The translations under genes and the position numbers were made by a program. A stretch of DNA of 64,000 bases. Source: CAZWCX01 sp964632945. GTDB taxonomy: Bacteria; Planctomycetota; MHYJ01; WSZJ01; CAZWCX01. This document shows, piece after piece, positions 16,720 to 25,105 of this stretch (positions within the stretch are counted from its first letter, which is position 1; each line of letters opens with the position of its first letter). The stretch is from contig CAZWCX010000021.1 of assembly GCA_964632945.1 (NCBI GenBank), positions 1-64,000 on the forward strand, given 5' to 3'. A model generated the notes under the pieces. It made no database searches, had not been told where the DNA came from, and worked only from the letters and a program-made list of their open reading frames with translations.

Positions 16720-17628
16720 ATGTCGAGCCGGAAACCCTCCACCCGCACCCCCTATTTCGATCTCCCCCCCGCGCTCACCGCCCGCGACCGCGCCCGATTC
16801 CAGGTGCTGCCGGTCCCGTACGAGGCCTCGGTCAGCTACGGAGGCGGGACGCGGTCCGGTCCGGACGCGATTCGGACGGCCTCCTGCCAGGTCGAATTGT
16901 GGGACGAGGAACTCGGCTGCGACACCTCGACGGTGGGGATCCACACCCTGCGGCCGTTCGTGAAAAAGACGCGCCCCGAGCCGTTTTGCCGCGCCCTGGG
17001 CGCCCACGTCGCCAAGGTGCACGATCCGGAGAAGGCGCTGGTCGTCCTGGGCGGAGAACACTCGATCACCCCCGGGATCGTCGCCCCGTTGGCGAAGCGC
17101 TACCCGGATCTGTCGGTCCTCCAGATCGACGCCCACGCGGACCTCCGGGAAGAGTACCAGGGGGACCGCTTCAGCCACGCGTGCGCCGCCCGGCGCATTC
17201 TCGACCATGCGCCGATCGTGCAGGTGGGGATCCGGAACTTCAGCGAAGGGGAAGTGCCGTGGGTCGACCGCGGCCGCGTGCGGACCTTCCTGGCGCACCA
17301 GCACCGGGACGATCCGAAGTTGCCGCGCAAGGTGATGGGAGCCCTCTCCCGTCGCGTCTACATCACCTTCGACATCGACGGCCTCGACCCTTCCCTGGTC
17401 CCGGGCACGGGCACCCCCGAGCCCGGTGGGCTGGGCTGGTATGAAGCACTGGACGTCTTGCGCCTCGTCTGTGCCGAGCGCGAGGTGGTCGGGTTCGACG
17501 TGGTGGAGGTCGCACCGATCCGGGGTTCCCATGTCTCCGAGTTCGTCGCCGCCAAGCTCGTCTATCGACTCATGGGGTACATCGCCCGCGGGCGCGGCTG
17601 GCTCCCGGCGCGGCCCATGGTACACTGA
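16720..17628 (+). CDS. speB: Agmatinase / ureohydrolase family enzyme
   Basis: The protein has 302 residues and belongs to the arginase/agmatinase family, which hydrolyses a guanidino group with a dinuclear manganese centre. The metal-binding motifs are all present: GGEHS, DAHADLR and FDIDGLDPS. The N-terminal LPVPYEASVSYGGGTRSGP segment is typical of agmatinases rather than arginases, so putrescine formation from agmatine is the likely reaction, though related guanidino substrates cannot be excluded. GGGAG lies just before the ATG. The MEMO-family gene follows 35 nt later. Confidence 0.9.
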   Translation: MSSRKPSTRTPYFDLPPALTARDRARFQVLPVPYEASVSYGGGTRSGPDAIRTASCQVELWDEELGCDTSTVGIHTLRPFVKKTRPEPFCRALGAHVAKVHDPEKALVVLGGEHSITPGIVAPLAKRYPDLSVLQIDAHADLREEYQGDRFSHACAARRILDHAPIVQVGIRNFSEGEVPWVDRGRVRTFLAHQHRDDPKLPRKVMGALSRRVYITFDIDGLDPSLVPGTGTPEPGGLGWYEALDVLRLVCAEREVVGFDVVEVAPIRGSHVSEFVAAKLVYRLMGYIARGRGWLPARPMVH

Positions 17629-17663
17629 GGGCGGTGGGCGATCCCTCCACGGGAGGTGACCTC

Positions 17664-18470
17664 ATGATCCGCCAGCCGGCCGTGGCCGGGCAATTCTATC
17701 CCGGCACCGGGGAGAAACTGCGGGCCGAAGTCGCGCGACTGACGCCCGCCCGACCGTCGCCCGCGCCGGCCCTGCTCGTGGTGGCCCCGCACGCGGGATA
17801 CGTCTATTCCGGGGGCGTGGCGGGCGAGGTCTACTCGACCGTCGAGGTCCCCCGGACCGTCGTCGTGTTCGGACCCAATCACACCGGGGCCGGCGCCCGC
17901 TTCTCCCTCTGGCCGGGCGGGAGCTGGCGGTTGCCGGTCGGAGACGTGCCCGTCGAGGAATCCCTGGTCCGCCGGATCCTGGCGGCGGCGCCGATCTACC
18001 GCGCCGACACGCGGGCCCATCTGAACGAACACGGGGCGGAGGTCCATCTCCCGTTCCTCCTGCATCGTCGCCCGGACGTGCAGGTCGTCTGCGGCGTGAT
18101 CGGATCCCTTTCGTGGACCGATCTGCAGACGGCCGCCCGCGGGCTCCATCAGGCGATCGTCGCCCACGGGGAACCGGTGCTCCTGGTGGCGTCTTCCGAT
18201 TTCACGCACTACGAGTCGCAATCCGCGGCGCAGGAGAAAGACCGGCTCGCCATCGACCGGATCCTGGCCCTCGATCCCGAGGGATTGCTGCAGACGGTGT
18301 CCCGCCATGAGATCTCGATGTGCGGGATCGCGCCGACCGTCCTCCTGCTCACGGTCGCGCGCCTGGCGGGGGCGAAGAGCGCTGCGCTGGTGAAGTACGC
18401 CACCAGCGGCGACGTCAGCGGGGACTACGATTCCGTGGTCGGGTATGCGGGGATCGCGGTCCGGGGATAG
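17664..18470 (+). CDS. amrB: AmmeMemoRadiSam system protein B (MEMO family)
   Basis: The protein has 268 residues and covers the whole MEMO family pattern: IRQPAVAGQFYP at the N-terminus, APHAGYVYSG, FGPNHTG, and the SSDFTHYE and MCGIAP segments that line the histidine pocket related to extradiol dioxygenases. The family usually accompanies an AMMECR1 protein and a radical SAM protein; neither is seen nearby. The ATG is chosen because GGGAGGTG lies 6 nt upstream; an upstream in-frame start lacks a site. The pairing with agmatinase may be operonic. Molecular function is not established for the family. Confidence 0.9.
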   Translation: MIRQPAVAGQFYPGTGEKLRAEVARLTPARPSPAPALLVVAPHAGYVYSGGVAGEVYSTVEVPRTVVVFGPNHTGAGARFSLWPGGSWRLPVGDVPVEESLVRRILAAAPIYRADTRAHLNEHGAEVHLPFLLHRRPDVQVVCGVIGSLSWTDLQTAARGLHQAIVAHGEPVLLVASSDFTHYESQSAAQEKDRLAIDRILALDPEGLLQTVSRHEISMCGIAPTVLLLTVARLAGAKSAALVKYATSGDVSGDYDSVVGYAGIAVRG

Positions 18471-18485
18471 GGTCGCGGCGCGGGG

Positions 18486-19466
18486 TCAGTACTCGTCGAG
18501 CCGCGACGTGCGCAATTCGTCGATCTGTTCCAGCAGCTCCTGCGCCGAGTTCCACCGCTCGCGCCGGTCCTTGCCGAGGCAGCGCAAGAGGGTCTTGCCG
18601 ATCGCCGGGGGATAGGGGAACGAGGCGGGGAGTCGGGCAACCGCGTGTTTGTGTTGCTCGAGGAGGCTGGCCTGAGCCCGTCCGGAACTGCCGTTCCCGC
18701 CGTCGGCGGAGGCGGCGCGGGCGCGCAACTCGAGGTACCGGTCCAGCAGGCTCCAGCGCTCGGCCATGGTCAATCGAGTGCGGTCAAGGCCCCGCGGGAT
18801 CTCCGCCCACTCCTCCGGCACGAACGGGGCGATCCCCACCGCCAATTCGTACATGACCACGCCCAGCGAGTAGAAGTCGGTGCGCTGATCCACCGGCTGA
18901 AGGCGGATCTGTTCGGGGGCCATGTAGGTCATGGTGCCGGAAATCTCGTCGGGCGGACTGAAATTCTCGCGGGCGATGCCGAAGTCATGCAGGCGTACGT
19001 TCTCGCCCGCGAGGAGGATGTTCTCCGGCTTGACGTCGCAATGGACGATGCCCGCCCGGTGGATTGCCTGCAGCCCCAGGGTGATCGATCGGAACAGATC
19101 GAGGTAGGCGGGGACGGCAAAGAACGGGTAGCGGTCGCGCTGGGTGAACCGCTCGAGGAGCAGGTCTTTGAGGGAGCGGCCTTCCACGTACTCCATGATG
19201 ATCCAGACGTCCGGACCGACCTTCTCGGAGCCGTAGGTTCGGATGACGTGGGGGGAGACCACGCGGAGCGAGAGCGGGATCTCGCGTTCGAGGTGCTCGC
19301 GATCGCGTTTCGTGCGGGGGGAGACGATCTTGATGGCGTAGGTGCCGCCGCTGGGTCCATGCACCGCCTTGTGGACCACGGCCATGCCGCCGCGTCCGGT
19401 CTGCGGCCCGAGTTGGAAGTCCTTGGACCGCCACTTGCCGGTCCAGGGCATCGCGCCGTCGGTCAT
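18486..19466 (-). CDS. Ser/Thr protein kinase (soluble)
   Basis: The protein has 327 residues, almost entirely kinase: GRGGMAV loop (24-30), K46, HCD in place of HRD (142-144) followed by VKPENI, DFG (161-163), and GTMTYMAPEQ. The catalytic Asp144 and Lys146 are kept, so it is probably active despite the Arg-to-Cys change. Such non-RD kinases do not depend on activation-loop phosphorylation in the usual way. There is no transmembrane segment. An Ala/Gly/Ser-rich insert lies at about 255-275. The ATG at 19466 follows AAAGGAAGCG. A clear promoter lies about 50 nt upstream. Confidence 0.92.
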   Translation of the reverse strand: MTDGAMPWTGKWRSKDFQLGPQTGRGGMAVVHKAVHGPSGGTYAIKIVSPRTKRDREHLEREIPLSLRVVSPHVIRTYGSEKVGPDVWIIMEYVEGRSLKDLLLERFTQRDRYPFFAVPAYLDLFRSITLGLQAIHRAGIVHCDVKPENILLAGENVRLHDFGIARENFSPPDEISGTMTYMAPEQIRLQPVDQRTDFYSLGVVMYELAVGIAPFVPEEWAEIPRGLDRTRLTMAERWSLLDRYLELRARAASADGGNGSSGRAQASLLEQHKHAVARLPASFPYPPAIGKTLLRCLGKDRRERWNSAQELLEQIDELRTSRLDEY

Positions 19467-19513
19467 CGCTTCCTTTGCCCCCTCATGGAAGTGGGTCGAC
19501 CCGAGGCCAGTGT

Positions 19514-19542
19514 ATCCTAGTCCCAATCCGACCCGGGGTCAA
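19514..19542 (-). promoter_or_regulatory. Sigma-70-type promoter of the kinase gene ending at 18486
   Basis: Minus strand TTGACC (19537-19542), 17 nt, TAGGAT (19514-19519). Transcription would start near 19507, giving a leader of about 40 nt. Confidence 0.6.
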
Positions 19543-19561
19543 TGAGGGAGTGCGGGGGGGG

Positions 19562-20260
19562 TCAGAAGGGGATGGCGATCCCGCGATCCTTGAGGAGGCC
19601 GTGGCGTCGCTCGGCGAAGGCGTACAGCCGGGCCGGACGATGCGCACCGTCGGCGCGGGAGCGCGGCAGCGTCCGCAGGATGCCGAGAGACAGCACCTTC
19701 TTGCGGAAATTGCGCTTGTCGAGCGGCCGGCCGTAGATGATCTCGTAGAGCCGCTGGAGGTCGGTGAGGGTGAACTCCCGGGGCAGCAACTGGAAGCCCA
19801 CGGTCGTGTACTCGAGCTTGGCGCGCAAGCGCTGAAGGGCGAGATCGAGGATGCGTTCGTGGTCGAAGGCGAGCGGGGGAATCGACCGCATCGACACCCA
19901 TTCCGCCGCGGCGGCGTCGGTGTCCGCGCGCGGGGTGATCGCGTCCGAGCGCACGAGGGCGAAATAGGCGACCGTGATCACCCGGCCCCGCGGATCCCGG
20001 TCGGGATCCCCAAACGTGTACAGTTGCTCCAGGTAGAGGTCGCGGAGTCCGGTCTCTTCGAGGAGTTCCCGGCGCGCGGCCTCTTCGAGCGACTCTTCCG
20101 GCGTTACGAATCCGCCCGGGATCGCATGACATCCGGCGAACGGGGGGTACTTGCGCCGGATGAGGAGTACCTGGAGATCGTCCTCGCGGATTGTGAAGAT
20201 GATGATGTCCACGGTGACCCGCGGGGAGGGGACCGGGTCTGGTCGCTTACGGGGAGACAT
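19562..20260 (-). CDS. nrtR: NrtR-type Nudix regulator of NAD metabolism
   Basis: The protein has 232 residues. The N-terminal Nudix domain has a complete box (G50, E56, R64, E65, E68, E69, G71), so it may still hydrolyse a nucleoside diphosphate such as ADP-ribose. The C-terminal part (about 155-232: FTLTDLQRLYEIIYGRPLDK..FRKKV) is the winged helix typical of NrtR repressors. NrtR proteins sense ADP-ribose and repress NAD salvage or synthesis genes. Here it is the last gene of an operon with nicotinate phosphoribosyltransferase and nicotinamidase, which strongly supports this role over a plain Nudix hydrolase. GAGGAG lies 11 nt before the ATG. Confidence 0.88.
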   Translation of the reverse strand: MSPRKRPDPVPSPRVTVDIIIFTIREDDLQVLLIRRKYPPFAGCHAIPGGFVTPEESLEEAARRELLEETGLRDLYLEQLYTFGDPDRDPRGRVITVAYFALVRSDAITPRADTDAAAAEWVSMRSIPPLAFDHERILDLALQRLRAKLEYTTVGFQLLPREFTLTDLQRLYEIIYGRPLDKRNFRKKVLSLGILRTLPRSRADGAHRPARLYAFAERRHGLLKDRGIAIPF

Positions 20261-20332
20261 GGATGCGGGATCTCCTCGTCGAAGGCGGGGCGGTCGGCCG
20301 TCCGGCCGTCCCGCGGAAAAGCGTTCGGCCGA

Positions 20333-20941
20333 TCAGCAGGACGCCAGGACCTCCCGGGTGGTCACGGGGCGTGCGCCGGCGGCGAGCATCTCCGCCATCG
20401 CTTTGCGCCCCGTGTCTTCCGCGACCGCGGCGACGGCGTCCGTGACGAGACGGACCGGGTAGCCGAGGCGGCGCAGGCCGAGCACGGCGGCGCGCACGCA
20501 ATAGTCGGTGGCCACGCCGTAGACCACGAATTCCTCCGCGCCCAACCGCGCGAGGAATCCCTCCAGGTTGGGATTGGTGAAGGCGTCGAACGTGACCTTC
20601 TCGAAGAGGGCGCGGTTCGCCCGCGCGGCCCGGTCGAGGTCGCCCGCGGGCACGGTCCGGGACGGGATCACCGGCGCATCGCCGAGATCGGTCTCCGGGA
20701 TCTTCCGCTGGCCGGGCGTCCCGGCGAGGCAATGCGGCGGGAACTGCTTGAACTCCGGATCGTCGGGCGGATGGGCGTCCGCGGAGGCGACCTGCGGGAT
20801 CCCCTTGGCCCGCGCGTGCGCGGTGAGCGCCGCCAGATTCTCCGTCAACCGCTCGGCGCCCTTCACATAGAGCGCCCCGGTCGGCTCCATGAAGTCCTTC
20901 TGGGTGTCCACGTCGAAGAAGGCGACTCGTTGCGCGGTCAT
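20333..20941 (-). CDS. pncA: Nicotinamidase
   Basis: The protein has 202 residues and is an isochorismatase-fold amidase converting nicotinamide to nicotinate in NAD salvage. The catalytic triad is visible: an Asp in the FFDVDTQKDF segment (D10 or D12), K115 and C148 (ATDYCVRAA). The metal ligands are probably D55, H57 and H70 (SADAHPP...FPPH). AAGGAGAG 6 nt upstream favours the ATG at 20941 over one 8 codons earlier. It lies 16 nt after pncB, so the two genes are co-transcribed. Confidence 0.93.
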   Translation of the reverse strand: MTAQRVAFFDVDTQKDFMEPTGALYVKGAERLTENLAALTAHARAKGIPQVASADAHPPDDPEFKQFPPHCLAGTPGQRKIPETDLGDAPVIPSRTVPAGDLDRAARANRALFEKVTFDAFTNPNLEGFLARLGAEEFVVYGVATDYCVRAAVLGLRRLGYPVRLVTDAVAAVAEDTGRKAMAEMLAAGARPVTTREVLASC

Positions 20942-20957
20942 GGTTCTCTCCTTGGGT

Positions 20958-22346
20958 TCAGGCATGATTGGCCGCGGCCGCGTCGCTCTCGCGTCGCAGC
21001 GTCTCGACCAGCGCCGTCAGTCCGGGGCTCCACGCGACCGGATACGCCTCGGGCCGGCGGATGCGCCGGCACCCCTCGGGCAGCGCCGCGAGCTCCTCGC
21101 GGGCGCGCGCCCGGATGACCTCCAGGGGCTCCGCCGGATGCAACCGGCGGCCTTCCGCGACCTGCGGGACGAGCAGCGGACGTCCGGCGAGCGCCTCGTC
21201 CTCGAGCGCGATCACGTCCCCGACGGCGCGGCCTCCTTCGGCACGGCGGAAGACCTGCTTCCGGGCCGGCAGCGTGATCTTGTCGGTGCTGAACTTCATG
21301 GTGAAGCGCCGCTTCCCGCCTTCGAGCGTTTCGACCAGCTTGTACACTCCGCCGAGCGCCGGCTCGTCGCGGGACGTGACCAGTTCCGTGCCGACCCCGA
21401 AGACGTCCACCGGGGCCCCCTGCGCGAGCATTTCGTCGATCTTGTACTCGTTGAGGTCCCCGCTGATCACCACCTTGGTCTCCCGCAGACCTCCTTCGTC
21501 GAGCATCCGGCGCACTTCGCGCGAAAGCGCCAGCAGGTCGCCGCTGTCCAGCCGCACGCCGCGCAGGTCCTTTCCCAGCGCCATCGCGCGGCGGGTTCCC
21601 GCCAGCGTATCGTAGGTGTCGACCAGCAGGATCGCGTGTTGCGGAAACGTCTGGTGATAGCGCCGGAACGCCTCCTCTTCGCTCGGGTTCGCCAGCGTCC
21701 AGGAGTGCGCCGCCGTCCCCACCACCGGAATCCCGTAGCGCATGCCGGCCAGCACGTTCGACGTGCCCGCGCACCCCCCGACGTAGGAGGCGCGCGCGGC
21801 CAGGTCGCCCGCTCCCGGTCCGTGCGCCCGGCGCAGACCGAATTCGACCACCGATCGACCCCGCGCCGCCTCGACGGTTCGCGCCGCCTTGGTCGCGATC
21901 AGCGTCTGGAAGTTGATCATGCTGAGCAGGTAGGTCTCCAGGATCTGCGCCTGCACCACCGGCGCAGTGACCTGCAGGATCGGCTCGTGCGGAAAGATCG
22001 CCGTCCCCTCGGGGGCCGCCTTGATCGAGCCGGTGAAGCGGAACTCCCGCAGCATCTCGAAAAACTTCGGGTCCAGTCCGGCCAAGACCGGCAGCGACCG
22101 AAGATAGGCGATTTCCGGAGCGCTGAACCGCAGGCCGAGCGTGTAGTCGAGCGCCTGCTCCAGGCCCGCGGCGATCAGGTAGCCCCGCTCCCGCGGCAGC
22201 CGGCGCACCGACAGCTCGAACGAACTCGTGAAGTCCATCCCGTGCGCGAAGTACGCCGCCGCCATGGTCAGCTGATAGAGGTCGGTGTGGATCCCGGGAT
22301 GCGGATTGTCCAGCCCCCCCCCGGCCGTGTGCGTGGTCGGTTTCAT
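20958..22346 (-). CDS. pncB: Nicotinate phosphoribosyltransferase
   Basis: The protein has 462 residues. It joins nicotinate to PRPP to give nicotinate mononucleotide, the step after nicotinamidase. Typical segments are HTDLYQLTMAAAYF at the N-terminus, the HSW motif with the phosphorylatable histidine region (GTAAHSWTLA), VRLDSGDLLAL and FGVGTELVTS. The length fits the longer bacterial type. The ATG at 22346 follows GGAGGG. It is the first gene of the pncB-pncA-nrtR operon, under a promoter whose -10 box overlaps a palindrome. Confidence 0.95.
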   Translation of the reverse strand: MKPTTHTAGGGLDNPHPGIHTDLYQLTMAAAYFAHGMDFTSSFELSVRRLPRERGYLIAAGLEQALDYTLGLRFSAPEIAYLRSLPVLAGLDPKFFEMLREFRFTGSIKAAPEGTAIFPHEPILQVTAPVVQAQILETYLLSMINFQTLIATKAARTVEAARGRSVVEFGLRRAHGPGAGDLAARASYVGGCAGTSNVLAGMRYGIPVVGTAAHSWTLANPSEEEAFRRYHQTFPQHAILLVDTYDTLAGTRRAMALGKDLRGVRLDSGDLLALSREVRRMLDEGGLRETKVVISGDLNEYKIDEMLAQGAPVDVFGVGTELVTSRDEPALGGVYKLVETLEGGKRRFTMKFSTDKITLPARKQVFRRAEGGRAVGDVIALEDEALAGRPLLVPQVAEGRRLHPAEPLEVIRARAREELAALPEGCRRIRRPEAYPVAWSPGLTALVETLRRESDAAAANHA

Positions 22347-22360
22347 CGCCGGCCCTCCTC

Positions 22361-22385
22361 ACTTAGTGTGTGATCTACACTAAGT
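22361..22385. promoter_or_regulatory. Perfect palindrome, probable NrtR operator
   Basis: A 25-bp perfect inverted repeat with 9-bp arms ACTTAGTGT and ACACTAAGT and a 7-bp centre lies 15 nt upstream of the pncB start. It overlaps the -10 box, so a bound repressor would block polymerase. Assignment to NrtR is an inference from the operon, which encodes an NrtR protein. Confidence 0.75.
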
Positions 22386-22411
22386 ATACCCCGGTTCGGC
22401 GCGGGTGTCAA
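22383..22411 (-). promoter_or_regulatory. pncB-pncA-nrtR promoter
   Basis: Minus strand TTGACA (22406-22411), a 17-nt spacer, and TATACT (22383-22388): a perfect -35 and a one-mismatch -10. It is the strongest promoter in the window by eye. Its start point falls inside the palindrome. Confidence 0.85.
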
Positions 22412-22452
22412 GGCGATTCGGAAAAGCGCGCCCGCGCGCGCGCCGCTCCGGG

Positions 22453-25089
22453 CTACCGACCGGGGCCGGTGATCGCCGTCACCGAGCGCTCGGGCCGGAA
22501 GTACGTGCGCGCCACCCGGACGAGGTCGTCGCGCGTCACCCCCTCGATCCGCGCCCGGTACGAGAAGCGATGCGCGTGACCGAGGCCGTACAATTCGTCG
22601 AGGGCCATCGATTGGGCCCGGGCCCCGTTGGTCTGGAAATCGTTCAGATCCGCGCCGGCCAGCGCGGCGCGCGCGTCGGTCCATTCACGTTCCTCGACCC
22701 CGTCCTGGGTCAGCCGGTCGATTTCCGCCTTCATTTCCGCCAGGGCCGTTTGCGCCTGGGCCGGCTGCGTCAGGGCGTAGAATCCGAAGTAGCCGGTCTC
22801 CAGGAGCGGGACCGACATGCAACCCACGGAATAGGCGAGGGCGAGTTCGTCGCGCAGGCGGACGAACATCCGTCCGCCCATCGCGGACAAGACCTGGTGA
22901 AGCACTTCCAGCGCCCAGCGGTCCGCGTGGGAGAGGTCGACCGTCGGGAAACCCAGCAGCACGGCGGTCATCGTGGCGTTGCCGATGTCCTGGGTGCGCT
23001 CGACCGCGGCGGTCGGCGGGCGGAACGGTTCGTGGGACGGTGCGGGGGAAGGAGGCGAGGCCAGGCCCGCGAACGCCTCCTCCACGCGCGCGCGGATTTC
23101 GTCGCGCCGGACGTCACCGGCCACGGCCACCACCAGGCGCGCGGGGTCGAGGACGCGGCCATGAAACGCGCGGCAATCCTCCTGCGTCAGGGCGCCGACG
23201 GTGGCCTCGGTCCCTTGCTGAGGCATGCCATAGGGGTGCGTCCCGTAGAGCGTGCGGTGGAAGAGCAGGAGGTTCGCGTCCCATGGACGCTCCTGACGCG
23301 CGCGGATGCGGCTGCGCAATTCCGTCTTGACCTGCTCGAACCGCTCGGCCGGGAACGCGGGTCGCCGGAGGCATTCCGCCGCGAGGCCGAGGATTCGGGG
23401 CAGGTGATCGCCCACCGTCGTCGCCGCGAGCGCGAGCGTGTTTCGGCCGGAGATCCCCTCGAGGGCGGCGCCGACGGATTCCACGGCGGAATCGATCTCT
23501 TCGGCCGTTTGCCCCGCCGTCCCCCGGGTCAGCAGCTGGGCGACCACCTGGCTCACGCCGTTGTCCCGCGCGTTCTCGTACCGCACGCCCGCGAACAGGG
23601 TTGCGTACAGGGTGACGATCGGCAGGCGGTGATTCTCGAGCACCACGAGGCGGACGCCGCCGGGGAGCGTTTCGCAGACTCCGGTCGGCGCCGCCGGCGA
23701 CGGGTGGCCGGGGGGCGGGGGAGCGGCGGGCGAGTCCGTGTCGCCCGCCGCCGTCGTCGGAGCGTCGGCACCGCCGGTCTCGCCGCCCGGGGGTTCGCTC
23801 GCCGGCGGGGCGGGCTTCTTCGGCCGCACGACTGCCACGGTCAGACTCCGCTCGTCCAGCCAGGTGCGCGCCACCCGGAGCAAGTCCTCCGCGCGCACCG
23901 AGCGCACCGCCGCCACGTACTCCTCGTCGAAATCGAGGTTGCCGAAGGTCAGTTCGGACACGCCGAGCGCGTGCGCCAGGCTCTCCACCGTCTGCCGGTC
24001 GTAGTAGAAGTTCGCGACCACCTTGTTGCGCGCCTGCTCCAGTTCGGCCTCGGCCACGGGGTCGGAACGCAGGCGACCGACCTCCTCGAGCACGGCCGCC
24101 ACCGTCGCGTCCTCGTGGTCCGGCGGCAGCGAGCCGGTGACGAGGAACATGCCGTTCTCCCCGCCCGCGCTGGAGCCCGCGTCGATGTCATGCACGAGCC
24201 GCCGTCGATTCCGGATCCCGCGCGTGAGACGCGACGCCCGTCCGATGCCGAGGACGTACGCCAGGACGTCGAGAGGGACCAGGTCGGGGTGGGTGGCCGG
24301 GATCGTGTGCCAGCCCATCAGGAGGCGGGTATCCCGGTTGCGGAACGTCTCGACCGCGAGGCGGCGTCCGCACTGCGCCGGTTCGGCCGGAACGCAGACC
24401 GGCGTCGGAGGCTTCCGGGGCCAGTCGCCCAGGGCGCGCCGGACTTCCTCCAGGGCTTCGGGGGCGCGGAAGTCCCCGACCGCGACCAGGAGAAGATGGT
24501 CCGGGATGTAGCGTTCCCGGTGGTACTCCACGAGGTCCGGGACGGTCAGACGGGCGAAGGTCTCCGGGAACCCGCCGATGGGGAAGCGCACGGGATGGGC
24601 GCGGTAGGCGGTACGGTTGAATGCGTACCAGAGGAGGCGGTGGGGCTGTTCGAGGTAGTCCTTGAGTTCGTGCAGGATGACCTCGCGCTCCTTCGCGGCC
24701 TCCCCGGCGTCGAAGGTCGGATTGCGCACGGCATCCACCAGGGCCGCGAGTCCCGCCGCGAACGACTCGGAGCGGATGTGGACATGGTAGACGGTCCGCT
24801 CCGTATGCGTGTAGGCGTTCGTGTGCCCGCCCGCCGCGGCGATTTCCCGTGCGAACTGGCCCGGCGGCCGGGTCGGCGTCCCCTTGAACAGCATGTGCTC
24901 GACGTAGTGGGAAAGACCGCAACCGAGGTGTTTTCCCTCGTGAATCGATCCGGTGCGGAACCAGGTCTGGATCGTGACGATCGGGGAGGAATGCTCCTCG
25001 AGCAGGATCACGGTCGCGCCGTTGTCGAGCTCGGTTCGGACCGGGCGGGAGCCGGGGACCGGGATGGGGAGGGGTGGGCGCGGAGTCAT
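22453..25089 (-). CDS. M16 (pitrilysin/insulinase) family zinc peptidase, two-domain fusion
   Basis: The protein has 878 residues made of two M16 units. The first has the inverted zinc site HYVEH (H61, E64, H65) and a third ligand near E141 (REVILHELKDY). A Pro/Gly/Ala-rich linker follows at about 430-475. The second unit (VCETLPGGVRLVVLENHRLP onward) has lost the HxxEH motif. In many bacteria the active and inactive subunits are separate genes; here they are fused. No signal peptide is visible, so a cytosolic or periplasm-by-other-route location is open. It follows the HEAT-repeat gene by 16 nt in the same operon. Confidence 0.92.
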   Translation of the reverse strand: MTPRPPLPIPVPGSRPVRTELDNGATVILLEEHSSPIVTIQTWFRTGSIHEGKHLGCGLSHYVEHMLFKGTPTRPPGQFAREIAAAGGHTNAYTHTERTVYHVHIRSESFAAGLAALVDAVRNPTFDAGEAAKEREVILHELKDYLEQPHRLLWYAFNRTAYRAHPVRFPIGGFPETFARLTVPDLVEYHRERYIPDHLLLVAVGDFRAPEALEEVRRALGDWPRKPPTPVCVPAEPAQCGRRLAVETFRNRDTRLLMGWHTIPATHPDLVPLDVLAYVLGIGRASRLTRGIRNRRRLVHDIDAGSSAGGENGMFLVTGSLPPDHEDATVAAVLEEVGRLRSDPVAEAELEQARNKVVANFYYDRQTVESLAHALGVSELTFGNLDFDEEYVAAVRSVRAEDLLRVARTWLDERSLTVAVVRPKKPAPPASEPPGGETGGADAPTTAAGDTDSPAAPPPPGHPSPAAPTGVCETLPGGVRLVVLENHRLPIVTLYATLFAGVRYENARDNGVSQVVAQLLTRGTAGQTAEEIDSAVESVGAALEGISGRNTLALAATTVGDHLPRILGLAAECLRRPAFPAERFEQVKTELRSRIRARQERPWDANLLLFHRTLYGTHPYGMPQQGTEATVGALTQEDCRAFHGRVLDPARLVVAVAGDVRRDEIRARVEEAFAGLASPPSPAPSHEPFRPPTAAVERTQDIGNATMTAVLLGFPTVDLSHADRWALEVLHQVLSAMGGRMFVRLRDELALAYSVGCMSVPLLETGYFGFYALTQPAQAQTALAEMKAEIDRLTQDGVEEREWTDARAALAGADLNDFQTNGARAQSMALDELYGLGHAHRFSYRARIEGVTRDDLVRVARTYFRPERSVTAITGPGR

Positions 25090-25105
25090 GCGGACCGGGG
25101 CGCTC

